A DNA stretch of 64,000 bases, taken from Brachycybe producta (Eukaryota > Arthropoda > Diplopoda > Playtdesmida > Andrognathidae). Below the pieces are notes generated by a model. It did not search any database, was not told the DNA's origin, and saw only the letters and a list, made by a program, of their open reading frames with translations. Shown here piece after piece: positions 1 through 10,945 of the stretch. Position 1 is the stretch's first letter. Each line of letters begins with the position of its first letter. Location: NCBI GenBank assembly GCA_036925085.1, contig JAUPFP010000007.1, forward strand, positions 4,885,058 through 4,949,057, read 5' to 3'. The position numbers and the translations under genes are program-made.

Positions 1-252
1 AATCGACGTTTTTCTTCAAAGTCGAATTGTGATTGCGATTTATAATAATAAATTAATAATTTAACAATGAGAAGAAAATAAATAAAACAACAACTCACAA
101 GTGGATATTCAATCTCATATTTGAATTGTCCTCGTTGAGAATAGAAACAAAATCTCGTAAGAAACATCCAATTCTGTAATAGATAAAAAAAAACCATGTA
201 GTTAGTTAACATTTATCATGTTAGGTAGTTAGTTATTCGAAGTTGAAAGTGT

Positions 253-431
253 ATTAGAAACTAGAAGGGTATACATAAATAACTTGATAGTATTTTTATA
301 GACAAAAATTAACAAAATATCGTCTCCTTAAAGTTTGATCATTTTCATCCTCACATAAAAAGCTTATTTTAAAAAAATATCAACATAAAAATACCCTTAA
401 CTGGTTGAACTACCCTTTCTAGTTTATAAAA
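253..431. mobile_element. Family C inverted-repeat element, copy 1
   Basis: The left end reads TTAGAAACTAGAAGGGTA and the right end is its inverted form (ACCC-TTCTAGTTT). The interior has mirrored TTTTCAT/ATGAAAA-type blocks and an AATATCGTC core shared with other copies in the window. It has no coding capacity, so it is a MITE-like or foldback element. Confidence 0.6.
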
Positions 432-499
432 CACTTTTCAAGTTTCGATCTTAATTTTGCACCTGAAGTAATGTATAACCAAATTACGAGAGGCGATTA

Positions 500-697
500 C
501 ATTTTAAAACCACTTTAAGACTATTTTCATATAATTTTTTTTTAAATAAGCTTTTTTTATGGCTGGTTAAAAATATAACCCAATTTTAAGCAGACGATTT
601 TTTATTTTTCAATTTTCGTTCATAAAACGTTTAATTTTTGAATAAATGAACACGAAAATTTCCCTCTCATCTTTCTTAACCCTTCTAGTTTCTAAAA
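500..697. mobile_element. Family C inverted-repeat element, degraded copy 2
   Basis: The right end ACCCTTCTAGTTTCTAAAA (about 679-697) and an interior GCAGACGAT block match family C. The left end is decayed. It lies directly downstream of copy 1. Confidence 0.45.
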
Positions 698-2782
698 AGC
701 TTTCAATTTTTTTTGTAATGTTACTTCCCGAGTAAAAAAAATTCAATAGAAAAATAACTTTTGAATCACCCTGTACTAAACCACGTATTTATGACGTCAT
801 ATATGATGCCATTACATTGAAATAATGGATTATTATCGCGTTCAAAATAATTGCTTAAATAAATACAGGGTGATCTAAAACTAGTCTTCTGTAATAAAAA
901 ATTAATAAATTCTGAATCAATTTCAGTAAGAAAAAAAAATGAGACAAATTATTTAATATTATGTTAAATTAGTAAACACAATTAGTTTATCTACGTTTAA
1001 AACAAGTTTTAACGTAGTTTAAACCTGTAGTGTTTTGTGTTTTTTCAACCACCCTGCACACAAAAATGGCCGCTTTCAATAAGACGCAACAGATCTATCT
1101 AGTTTATGTCACGTAAAGCATTATGGGTAATAATTCACCATTTTGGTTTACCCGCTCATAATTTATATATTATTTTAATAAGGTTATTTTTGGTTCATTT
1201 CGATTAAATTGAAAAAATCATTCAATTGGTACCAGAAATACCTCTAATAAAACATTAAAACTGTCACACAGAATCGATTATGTGATTAAAAAAAATGTAA
1301 AAATGTCTCAAAATTGTGATTTATTCAGCGTACACATAATTAGAATAGAGAAGAAAATGAACCAAAATGGCCGCCACAGTGTTTAATAAGAAATACATTG
1401 GTACAATGTGTGGCATAATGTACTGTTAAATGAAAAACCTTGATTTAGGCGTGCGATTACAGCGCCATCTTCTGTATTCACAAGATTTTTTTACTTAATT
1501 TAAAGGTGATTTATAATTTTTTATGACATTTTTTTGTTTAACTTTTTGTTTTTAGATAAAACAGAAAAAAAGCCTTTTAAATTAAATGTTCAAAGTTTTT
1601 AAAACTTTTTTTAAATGAATAAAACTATAATTTTCAATTAAAAATGATGTAGGTATAATCTACCAAATATAAGTAATAATAAAAATGTAACTATGATGAT
1701 GATGAATATTATAATAAATAAAACTAATCTGTTTCGACTTTACCTCATCTGTTTCCACATCGCCTTCAATGTATTTGCCCTGAACACATTTCATTGTATC
1801 TTGCGTGATGATATTTAGCGTGAGAATATAGAAAATAAAAGTATAACGTTGAATGTTTTGACACTTGGAAACGTTCATGTCTTTTTTTTCTACTTCTCTT
1901 TATCCTTTTTCTAATCGTTTTTTTTTTTTTTCTCTCTTTTTCTGTCTGTGTATTCAATTGAAACCCCGGCAGTTGCCATGGTAACTAATAAAACTCTCGA
2001 GTATTTGCCGCCAATACCGTTAACCATGTTTTAATTGATATTTAACAAGAATTATTAATAAAAAAAATAAACAATTTATTAAACGTTTGTTTTTTGTTCG
2101 ATGTTGTTATCATTGTTGCATAAATTTATTATAAATTTATTTTTAATATTTTTTAAAAAAACAAAAAAAAAAAAAACAAAGATAAGATTTACAGGTTAAT
2201 GTATTTAAACTAAAGCGCCGTTGTAGCATTTTTTTATTGATATTTGAATATAGATTAATGAAAATTTAATATTTTAGTGGTTTGATAATTAATACAAAAA
2301 ATAAATTGAACCAGATGGACTCAATTATCTAATTTATAAGACAAATTGCTTCATTATTTTCTATTGTATTTAATTAAAATGTCAGCTGATTGTGCAAAAC
2401 ATTTTTGAGACACTTTGTATATTATTAAAATTTATTAAAATTGTCGCTAAAATTATTAATTTTTAGGTAAAATATGGATTTCTTTTGTGTCATATATTAA
2501 AAAAAAACTATTCTATTGTAACACCATTGTGAGTTTATTATATAATAAATTTGTAATAACGTCTAAATGATGAATTAATCTTTATAAATAACAATAAATA
2601 ATTGAGTTGTTCAACCGGAAGTGACGTTTACAAATGATAGTAATGGCCGCTTTCTACGATGAATGTTATTAATTTTGATACAATTAATACGTGATTTATG
2701 CGTATTCTATGCATTTTAGTTTAAAAACGATGTTATTTTCTAAAATAACAATGTCTTAGCTCTAATATGAGTGTTTGTTTTT

Positions 2783-2790
2783 TTATATAT
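2783..2790 (+). promoter_or_regulatory. Possible TATA box of the BACE gene
   Basis: A TATATAT run sits about 60 bases upstream of the chosen start codon, a spacing that would give a short 5' UTR. TATA-like strings are common in this AT-rich sequence, so the call is weak. Confidence 0.2.
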
Positions 2791-2824
2791 TAAGTTATAA
2801 TCGAGTAGAAAAGTTGGACCTAAA

Positions 2825-2842
2825 ATGAGATTCAGATCATAA
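2825..2842 (+). promoter_or_regulatory. Short upstream ORF before BACE
   Basis: ATG at 2825 opens five codons (MRFRS) and stops at TAA 2840-2842, five bases before the main ATG and in another frame. If it is in the 5' leader it could lower translation of the main ORF. The human BACE1 leader is known to carry inhibitory upstream ORFs. Whether the mRNA includes this site cannot be seen here. Confidence 0.4.
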
Positions 2843-2847
2843 TAACG

Positions 2848-3078
2848 ATGACTTTAAGATTATTAGACTTTCTGTCATTTTTGCTTTATTTTTGTTTTAT
2901 TTGGTCCCAAAGTATCGAATGTATCACTTATAAAATTCCATTGGTTTATTCTGGAAGCCAAAAACTAAACGAACGTCATAACAAGAGGTCGATAGAAACG
3001 AAATTCGATGACAATCTCAGGGGAAAACCTGGTCAAGGGTATTACATCACAGTTAGCGTTGGAAATCCACCGCAGACG
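2848..3078 (+). CDS. BACE: BACE exon 1: signal peptide and propeptide
   Basis: Encodes residues 1-77. A hydrophobic stretch (LLDFLSFLLYFCFIW) is followed by a basic prosegment containing HNKRS, then the conserved GYYITVSVGNPPQT that opens the N lobe. The donor is ACG|GTTAGT, phase 0. Without splicing the frame stops at 3100-3102. Confidence 0.9.
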
Positions 3079-5916
3079 GTTAGTTTCATGGAATTGACAT
3101 AACTTACTGGTCAATTTCACCTTCTAAATGACGCGCAAGAGTGTCTCAAGAAGATGACAATCGTATAATTAGCGAAATTGGACTCTTTAAATGTATTTAA
3201 GCAGGTCACAAACCTAAGATGATGCGTTTCTTTTTACGGCTGAGATGCGTTTCAAGCCTAACAGTGGACAAATGAAAAGGTCGAAGGGCTTTCGAGTTCA
3301 CGTTTTGTCGTTAGGTCTCGCTAAATAGCAGGATTATGTAGAAAACTGCAAAAAAAAAAAGCAGAATTCTGCGCGAATTCTGCAGAAATCTACAGTATTC
3401 AAATAAAACACATAACTGTGCATAATTTTTTTTATAGATTTCTGCCTTTTTTAGATTTCATTTCAGTATTTTGTTTCTTTATCAATGTCGCGAGTTCGAT
3501 CTTCATGTTGTAGTTTGAGCATAATTAGCTGTGGCCTGGAGCCAAACATGTTAACTCGAGGCTCAGAAAAGTCGAATAGCCTAATAGGATGCATTTAATG
3601 GAATCATATTGTTTCGTATTTAGTGTCGCAATAGTTTTGAAGACTGAATTTGAAGTTTCTTGGCTCTCGAGAGCGTCGAACTTTCGAGTGAGCCTAATTA
3701 GAATATATATATTGTTTTATTTTTACAGGTAAACGTATTGGTCGATACAGGAAGTAGTAATTTTGCAATAGCTGCTGCTCCAAATCCGTTGATACAGAAA
3801 TACTTTCATCCAAATGAGTATAAGAACGTATTTGTATAATTTCAGACTCATTGAATAATTATGTTTTTGTTTATTTATTAGTTCACAGACGTTTTCTTAC
3901 ACGGGAACCGAAGTTTACGTTCCATACACGCAAGGAAACTGGGAAGGACCATTAGGATGCGACGAAGTTACAATTTCGAGTGCTTCGGACATTTCGGTTC
4001 TATCTGATCTCGCTTGCATCGTACGTTCGGACAAATTCTTCATCAACGGATCAAATTGGCAGGGAATTCTCGGTTTAGCTTATCCTGCGATTGCAAGAGT
4101 AAAGTTTATATAGATTGCTATATTTAGATATAGATTGCTTGAAATAAGGGGTAACTTTATCGCCTTTTTCTTGTTTATTTTCAGCCGAATCCGACGGTGG
4201 TGCCATTCTTCGATCGTTTAGTCGCTAACCGATCGGTTAGCAACGTTTTTTCTTTGCAACTTTGTGGACAGATCGGCAATTCAAATACGACCGGTGGTAC
4301 GATGATCATCGGTGGGATCGATCCCAAGTTGTACACGGGTGAAATAACGTACGCGCCACTTCGTCGCGAATGGTATTACGAGGTAGTCTTAACAGGTTTG
4401 ACTATCGGTGATATTCCGCTTCAGATAGACTGCAAAGAAGTAATTTTGAAACTTCAGTCAAATATTGTACTAATCGTTTTAAGTTATTTTTTTCTTTCTA
4501 TGTTTGTTTTGTAGTTAAACACAGACAAGACGATTGTTGACAGCGGAACGACAAACTTTCGTCTCCCGAAGAAAGTTTTTCATGAAGTTGTTGAAGTGTT
4601 TAAACGGCAAGTGAGTTTGGAAGAACGTATTCCCGAAGAATTCTGGACCGGAGAGAGTATCATGTGTTGGGTATCAGGAAATACACCTTGGGAAGTGTTT
4701 CCTCGCTTGAGGATCGCTATTGCACACTCTTGGAACGATAGTTTCTTCTTATCCGTTCCACCGCAGGTTAGTTATTGTTCTTTGAAGTTTTTTCATTATC
4801 TGTTTATGCATCTAATCGTTCGATTGCAGCAATATTTGCGGGAAGTTATCGAAGCAGATTCTACGTCTCAAAGCCGCGTTTGCTTTAAATTTGCAATTAG
4901 TCCTTCCGATTCGGGTTAGAACCTCGTTCGTTGTCACTTTATTACTCTAATGATATCTAAAATAACAGTTGTTGAATTTAATTTTGCAGGAACGGTGTTA
5001 GGAACGGTTATAATGGAAGGTTTCTACCTCATTTTCGATCGACAAAATAAACGGATTGGTTTTGCAAAGTCGACTTGTGGACTCGAGAGTTCCGGTTCCG
5101 CTCAATCGGTCATTATTGGCCCTTTTCCTTTTGCTGGTAAGACAAATTACAAGATTACATTGGCAAAAGATAAAATGACATCACAATGGATGTGAAAGAA
5201 GATTTTTTTGTTAGTTAGAACCCGTTTTTAAAGTAACTTTTTAAAGGAGTTTTAGGATTTGTTTGAAACTGAAAGGGTAAATAAATGAAGTAGCAATTTA
5301 AAATCATTTTCATTGGTTTTAAAACGTATTTTTGTTCAAACTATTTACTTTTCTGATTTTAAATAAATCTTAAAATTATTTTATGTTTGGAACACACAGA
5401 CAACTTTTTGACTGCTTTTCGACTGAAAACGAAGTCGAAGGTAGTTGGGCTGTGGTTGCAACGTATTTTCTGTGGAAAGACTCGAGGTGGTCGGATTTTG
5501 TGACAACCCAACTTTATTTTGCAATCAAAAACTGGTTTGTGTGCCAAAGGTCTTAAACGTTGATTTAAAGAAGCAAATCTAAATTTTCGATTTGCATAAT
5601 AAACTGTTCTATGTTTTGCGACTGACCGAGAGTTTCGGTAGCAAGTTTTTCTTACTTTGAACCTCTTTTAATGTTTTATTTTGTACTATTTTCATTTTCT
5701 GACGGTGTTACAGATCCCATGAAATGTTCATACGTCCCTCCAATGCCATCAAACAATTGGACTCTAATGATTGTTGCTTATACGATGGCTGGTCTTTGCG
5801 GACTTAGTCTAGTACCTCTACTCATTATGTTAACACAATGTCTAATGAAAGTTCTTGCTGAAAAGAAAAGGCCACATTCAACTAGCGACACCGCTAGCTT
5901 ATTCGACGACGAATAA
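2848..5916 (+). CDS. BACE: Beta-secretase (BACE)-like membrane aspartyl protease, 8 exons
   Basis: Coding segments are 2848-3078, 3729-3817, 3882-4098, 4185-4439, 4515-4766, 4830-4914, 4990-5136 and 5714-5916, all with GT-AG introns and matching phases, giving 492 residues (human BACE1 has 501). Order: signal peptide about 1-22; short propeptide ending near a dibasic KR (about residues 46-47); catalytic DTGS at 83-86; flap with Tyr122; second catalytic motif DSGT at 273-276; one membrane span about 443-465; cytosolic tail to 492. The six cysteines that pair in vertebrate BACE are present (206, 262, 315, 366, 406, 430). BACE is a type I enzyme of the late secretory and endosomal lumen that sheds membrane proteins. 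The membrane anchor and the cysteine pattern separate it from cathepsin D and pepsin. The start is the first ATG followed by a signal sequence. Two extra cysteines (133, 152) and a divergent tail are described in the findings. Confidence 0.95.
3079..3728 (+). other. BACE intron 1
   Basis: A 650-base intron from GTTAGT to TTTTACAG. No transposon ends are recognised. A small GC-richer palindromic patch with GAATTCTGC/GCGCGAATTC lies near 3360-3386. Nothing else stands out. Confidence 0.7.
3729..3817 (+). CDS. BACE: BACE exon 2: first catalytic aspartate
   Basis: Encodes residues 78-106 plus two bases of 107. It contains VNVLVDTGSSNFAIAAAP, the N-lobe active-site loop with Asp83. The donor GTATAAG leaves phase 2, which the next exon completes to Asp. 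Confidence 0.95.
3882..4098 (+). CDS. BACE: BACE exon 3: flap and N lobe
   Basis: Completes residue 107 and runs to 179. It has the flap (YVPYTQGNWEG, Tyr122) and SDKFFINGSNWQGILGLAY, both diagnostic of BACE. Cys133 and Cys152 occur where human BACE1, as I recall it, has non-cysteine residues. Confidence 0.95.
4185..4439 (+). CDS. BACE: BACE exon 4: lobe junction
   Basis: Encodes residues 180-264. It contains FSLQLCG (Cys206), GGTMIIGGIDPKLYTGEI and RREWYYEV, which are conserved BACE blocks, and ends with DCKE (Cys262). Both splice junctions are phase 0. Confidence 0.95.
4515..4766 (+). CDS. BACE: BACE exon 5: second catalytic aspartate
   Basis: Encodes residues 265-348. KTIVDSGTTNFRLPKKVF carries Asp273, and Cys315 lies in IMCWVSG. 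The acceptor is TTTGTAG and the donor CAG|GTTAGT. Confidence 0.95.
4830..4914 (+). CDS. BACE: BACE exon 6
   Basis: Encodes residues 349-376 plus one base. It contains QYLREV and CFKFAIS (Cys366), the conserved C-lobe strand. The intron starts at GTTAGAAC and the phase is 1. Confidence 0.93.
4990..5136 (+). CDS. BACE: BACE exon 7: end of C lobe
   Basis: Completes Gly377 and runs to Ala425. VIMEGFYLIFDRQNKRIGFA is conserved, with Cys406 in STCG. Splicing to exon 8 forms Asp426. Read-through into the intron adds about 20 codons and stops at 5193-5195. Confidence 0.93.
5137..5713 (+). other. BACE intron 7 with possible early poly(A) signal
   Basis: A 577-base intron. An in-frame read-through stop lies at 5193-5195 and an AATAAA hexamer at about 5280-5285. 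The segment about 5385-5560 resembles 37770-37965 in the ATPase intron (family K). Confidence 0.6.
5714..5916 (+). CDS. BACE: BACE exon 8: membrane anchor and tail
   Basis: Encodes residues 426-492 and the stop TAA at 5914-5916. Cys430 is the last of the six disulfide cysteines. The membrane span begins at LMIVAYTMAG. The tail ends DTASLFDDE. The acceptor GTGTTACAG follows a T-rich tract. Confidence 0.93.
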
Positions 5917-6262
5917 CGGTTTTATTTTGTAAAGTGTTTTATTTCTTAAAGCGTTTTGTTTCGTAAAGTGTTTTATTTCATTTTGGTTTTATTTTAATTT
6001 TTATTTTTTTTTATTACAATTGCAATGTGCCAATTAGTTTAATTTAAAGTATCTTTTTTTTATATTAAGTTTGCTTTTAAAAAAACCATGCATCAATGTT
6101 CAAATTCACAGACTGTAGTTTTCCATAAAGTGCCAATCAATGTTAAATTATAATTTATATTAATTAGGGAGAGGAAGTTAATCAAGTTATACAAGGTGTG
6201 ACATAAGTATAATGGCGTTTGTAGTTTTTTTTTTCGTAATGAAATTACAGTTAATTAGTTTA

Positions 6263-6268
6263 AATAAA
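6263..6268 (+). terminator. Candidate BACE poly(A) signal
   Basis: AATAAA about 350 bases after the stop codon on the sense strand, in an AT-rich 3' region. It is one of few exact hexamers close downstream. No cDNA is available to confirm it. Confidence 0.35.
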
Positions 6269-6299
6269 AGGTTGAAATTGTATTATCATAATCCCACCG

Positions 6300-8227
6300 T
6301 ATTGAATTATGTTTTTTTTTTATATGTGGGGAAAGTGTAAATATTGTATAATAATGGTGGGCGAAAATTCGAAATGTAGTATTGATTATTGAAGTTTTAG
6401 TGTACTGTGTACATTAGTTGAAAGGTTGCCGCTAGGTGGCGATATGTTTTTTTTTTGTTTGTTTAATGAGTGATTCAATAGAAAAGCATTGATGCCATTG
6501 AATTTTATGGCGCCAGCTTCCAGGATGTTTCTTAATGTGGTTATTCTTTTTCTCTCTCGTCTAATTGCATTTAATTGTTATGCTGTATTATGAGTTCATT
6601 GCGTTTGCCGCCGACCACTTCTTTTCATCCTGTTTTCAAATGCATACATCAACAAATGTGTTAGTTGTTGGTTGATTGCAAACGAAATAGTCGGAAATGA
6701 ATGGGAAAGCAACAAACGACATTTTTATTTGCCGCCGTTTTTGCATTTATTTAGCATAGAGAAAGTAGTTATTTATAGTTTTTAGTTTAGGTAATTTTAG
6801 CGTATTTTCTGCATTCGGTAAGTATTTTTTTTTTTAATATTTGCATAAATATTGCGAAAAAAAAAGGAGAAAAAAAAGCTTTAAATAAAAACAGCTGACA
6901 GGTAAAAGATTCTCTTCTTATGGCTCAAGAGCCTTAAATGATGGAGAGACATGAAACAGGGCATGATCATCTACTGATAAGATTGATGTCCTTGGAGTCC
7001 TAGAGATGAATAGTAGGGGTGAATGTATATGGCGTCTTTGTTCCGTGTCTTTTAATCTTAGCTAAGTATTGACTTTGCCGCGTATGTTAATCCCTTTGCA
7101 GCTTAATATGGCGTTAAGTAAATCACAGAGTGTCATTTTTTTAAGAATGTAGTAACTGGACATAGTCAAACGTATTTTGGAGCTTGATAGCCTTAAATGC
7201 CAGCAAATTAGCTGCCAAAATGATGATATGGCGTGGTATTCAGATATCGTTCAATGGGGAACGCGACATACTGTACACCCTTCTGTAGCCAAATCTAGCG
7301 TCAAAATTCTAATGTTATGTCACTTTAGTTTTTGTGATACATCACGAACAATACTATACCTTAAAATGTTGAGGCACATCGCGTTACTTCATATTCTGTA
7401 GATCTTAATGAAAGTTTGTGAACTAAAATGGCGTCTTGACTCTATAGAAGTCAATATAATAGAAGACATGTTATTTCAATCAAATTCTGTACAATTCGAC
7501 TTCAACACTTCTATTTCATGTCTACATGTTGCTATTTAATGTTAGGAATCTATTGTATTTATTTGAGGACAACGGCGCTTTCCCTATTTGACGTTGAGTT
7601 GCTTGTTTTTTTTTAATAAACAAGACATAAAATACGAGAAATGTGTTTTCTTATTGAATATACATATACATGTAGGTGATTGCTGATTGCGTAATGTTAA
7701 AATCAGCCAATGGACCGTTATCATTTACTTAGAATGTCACCTTGGCTGAAGAATGAGCCAATAGGAACGCCATAGGCGAAATCTTTTTTTTTTTTTTTTT
7801 TTAAAAAAAAAGTAGCTGCAGCTTATAATATAATTAATTCTTGTTTGGTTACGGGGGGGGGGGGGGGCAAAAGGGGCACAAAATTTCTAAACAATGCGTA
7901 TAATGATATGCATTGTTTAGATTTTTGATTCTACAGGGTATGCTTTGATATTAGGATGAGGCACCACTACCCTTTGATCACTTACCAATCTATTGAACAT
8001 TCAGTGTTAAAAATATCACTAGATACTTCTATTCGACATATAACTTCTATAAAAATTTGTAAAATCTGGTAAAATTGAACTGGGTGTTTGAGCAATGGGT
8101 GCCCCCCCCCCCCCCCCCCCCCCCATATGCAGTTTGTTCCAATGCTACCATTAATCAAATTAGGGGGGTCTGTGTATTTATACCCTGTAGGAATGTTAGT
8201 CAGAATAACATCAATATGGAGGCCATC

Positions 8228-8305
<78 letters not shown>

Positions 8306-9169
8306 AAGAAACTAGGTGGAATATCTGGAAAGCTATACGTTCTACCACATATGGCCCAAATTAAAGAAAAAATTTTGCCACTTTTGAATTTCAATTTCAA
8401 CCCTTAGAAACAGGGTTCCAGACTGGAAGTTCCAGTATGGAGAAATTCTGTTCAAGCATTGGCAACTTATTAAAATAGGGGTTTTCTATGCTGGAATCTT
8501 TCTGGCTCTTCTTAAGATTTGAGTTGAAGTTTCAAGTGCCAAGTTTTCTTCTTGAATTTGGACCATACATATGGTAGAAAATATAGCTATTTAAGGATTT
8601 GTAGCTCGATTTGCACAAAAATTTCTAGGTGAAATAACTGCGGCTTAAGAGTACCGTGTTTTGAGCTAGAAATTTTGAACCGAATGTTTTAAATAATGGA
8701 TGGTAAGTAATGGCCTTTTTTAACATTGTATAAGATACGGTACTGTTGTCGACTCGCTCCTCTTGCTAAGAAACTATTATGTAGCGAACCGTTCTCGCTC
8801 AAAACTTGAAGATAAAAGCTATTTCTTCTAGAAATCTGAGCAAATCTACCTACATTTTCCGGATGACTTTTTTTTTATATAGGCCTTAAATATTGCCGTC
8901 TTATGACCCAAAAATTAAATGTAACATCGATAAATTATATTTTTAAAATTTATTTCACTGATATTTGTCTTATGTGTTTGCCATATGGATGATGATGATG
9001 ATCCACTATTACAGACTTTAGTTAGGTTTTTTTGTGTGTGTTTATTTTGGCATTGAGTCTTTTCTTTATTTACACAAAAGAAAAGATAACGAAAATAAAA
9101 AAGTAGCGCGAACTTTACTTTAAAAGATGTCAGAATAAATACTCATTGGATAGTTGTAACTGAGCTCTC
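6300..9169. other. Intergenic, no gene seen
   Basis: AT-rich sequence with runs of T and G and no conserved reading frame. It includes a G run near 7854-7867, a C run of about 22 at 8103-8124 and the ATT/AAT palindrome listed separately. ORFs here are short and low-complexity. Confidence 0.6.
8226..8306. repeat. ATT/AAT trinucleotide palindrome
   Basis: A (TTA)n tract runs straight into its complement (ATA/AAT)n and back to ATT, so the strand can fold on itself. Apparent poly-Leu/Ile/Asn ORFs over it are artefacts of the repeat. Confidence 0.9.
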
Positions 9170-9439
9170 TTAAGCCAGCTTCACACGGACCATTTTGTGG
9201 CACCACAAAAGGGTCGACGTGGCTTGCTTCACACGCACCACCACCATTGAAAACAATGGCCTGCTGTTAGTGTGTGTCACTTTTATGACCTTGATCAGTG
9301 GTCACCATTTGTGGCAGGACTGAATTACTCATCACCACTGTGGTGCAAATTAAAAACGGTACAGGTGGCTCGTGTGAACACTCTCTTATGTAAATCAATG
9401 GTTTATTAAAAACGACTACTTCATGTGGTAGTGTAGTAC

Positions 9440-10599
9440 CAGTGGCGCAACAACGAGGAGGATGGGGGAAAGTTAATCTCCGGGCGCCATCAAAACAGGG
9501 GCGCCAAACGTTTAGAAATTAAAATTAAAAAAGTTATAAATTTTGAAATTCTACTTTTTTCCACTATTTTCCTTATTGCATATAATGTAGAAGTTTTCAT
9601 GTAATGTTCAAATTATTCACACTAGTAAACCCGTCGTGCAATTTGCAAAATTTACAAATAGTTGTACACTGCTATAAGCAATACCTACTAAAGAGAATAT
9701 GGTAGTTTTTGATTTTAAGCTAATACCTTGTACACACATGAGTTAAATGAATTCAAATTAAATGTGTTTAAGTGAATTATACGGAATCCAGTTAAGGACA
9801 TGAACCAAATAAAAATTAACTTTATTATTAATATTTTAAATTGAAATACTAAATCAATATTTTGTCAATAGTTTATATATTTTATTTAAGTAAATATAAC
9901 TCAATATTTTCAGATTATTAACTGAATAAATTGAATTCGACATATTGTTTGTTTGCCTTTCAGAGGGCCCACCAGACCCAAGAAGCCTACAAGGCTCACA
10001 AAACTCACCAGGTCACGAAGCCCACCTAGCCCGTGGGCCAAAAACATAAAAATGCCAAACCAAGCCCAGCCCATGGGCTTTGTGTAGGTATCTTAATATC
10101 TATACTTAGATGGTTCACAAGTTCAAATGCTTTCCAAGAAACGAAACTGCCCCATTATTGGCTTTAATAAGTTTATTTTATGGATGGGTCAGTGAGGAAT
10201 TGGTTATAGTTTTATTAATGTGTGAAATAATATACGTGATTCAGTTCTATACATTTGCAAAAAAAATCCCATGAGAGAAATGAGCAAACACCCATCCAAA
10301 CCCTTGATTGCCCACAAAGGCAATGGGGGCTTTGTGGGCCTCATGGGCCCACAAAGCCCACCAGGTCACCAGGTTCTGGGCTGGGCTTTTGCAAAAGCCC
10401 ACCCGCCCATGGGCTTTATGTAGGTCTCTAATTTAAATTATCAGGTGCGTAACGGCTGGGTATAACAGTTGCAAGCCTAAAAATTCACATTTATTCACAA
10501 TATACAAACTACTCAAATTTGTTTGAGTAGCCTGTAGAAAGGTAAGAGGCGTTCGCAGTAATGTAGGCTCCGGGCGCAAAATTCCTAGTTGCGGCACTG
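9440..10599. mobile_element. Non-autonomous hAT element with 8-bp target duplication
   Basis: The left end is CAGTGGCGCAAC and the right end inverts to CAGTGCCGCAAC, both followed by a shared CCGGGCGC block. The flanks are identical 8-mers TGTAGTAC at 9432-9439 and 10600-10607. CAGTG(G/C)CG ends with an 8-bp duplication are characteristic of hAT. No transposase frame remains. Inside are a truncated family G piece (about 9718-9950) and two direct repeats ending GCCCATGGGCTTT (near 10085 and 10420). Confidence 0.85.
9963..10425. repeat. Pair of GC-richer direct repeats inside the hAT element
   Basis: Segments about 9963-10090 and 10310-10425 are rich in GGGCC/CCCAC words. Both end with GCCCATGGGCTTT then TGTAGGT and TCT. 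They look like two copies of one degenerate repeat. Confidence 0.5.
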
Positions 10600-10799
10600 T
10601 GTAGTACAACACAAATATAGTCCCTTTGAAGCCGGGCTTTCACACTTGCCACTCAGTGGTCGCCACCGCCTCATGTGAAACACGCTGCATCAAACATTTT
10701 GTGGCGCCACAAAGTGGTCCGTGTGAAGTGAAAGCCTTAGCAGAGAAGTGTTATAGACACTTTCACTGCTTGATAAATTTTTAATTTGTTGAATGTTTT

Positions 10800-10945
10800 A
10801 AAAACTAGGAGTGTAACTCAATGGCATTTTTTATGTTGATATCTTTCAAAATAAACTTTTTATGTGAGTTTTAGAAATGTCTCAACTGAATGCAGACGAT
10901 ATTTTTTGAAATTTGTTTCTATAAAAAGTTTATTTCAAAATGCTA
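10800..10945. mobile_element. Family C inverted-repeat element, degraded copy
   Basis: Starts AAACTAGGAGTGTAACTCAAT, a variant of the family end, and contains the mirrored AAACTTTTTATG / AAAAGTTTATTT pair and GCAGACGATATTTTTT core. The right end is lost. Confidence 0.5.

Larger units (their letters stand above)
1..2847. other. AT-rich 5' flank of the BACE gene
   Basis: No coding exon is visible here. The stretch is AT-rich with many A and T runs. It contains two family C inverted-repeat copies (listed separately) and a CRE palindrome TGACGTCA at 792-799. Two short similar patches reading ATGGCCGCTTTC occur near 1066 and 2644. ORFs on the minus strand at 1660-1957 are low-complexity and look like chance. 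Confidence 0.6.
9170..10740. mobile_element. Family F element with TTAA end, interrupted by a hAT element
   Basis: The left end is TTAAGCCAGCTTCACACGGA; the right end is its inverted form (TCCGTGTGAAG...CTTAG). Both arms continue with a TTTTGTGGC-CACAAA block. A TTAA boundary and such ends fit Kolobok or piggyBac-type non-autonomous elements. The centre is split by the hAT insertion at 9440-10599. Related fragments lie near 12200-12260 and 28355-28556. Confidence 0.7.

Noticed and set aside
8075..8407. 110-codon ORF with poly-Pro, poly-Leu and poly-Ile
   Set aside because: It is made by a C run and the ATT/AAT repeat.
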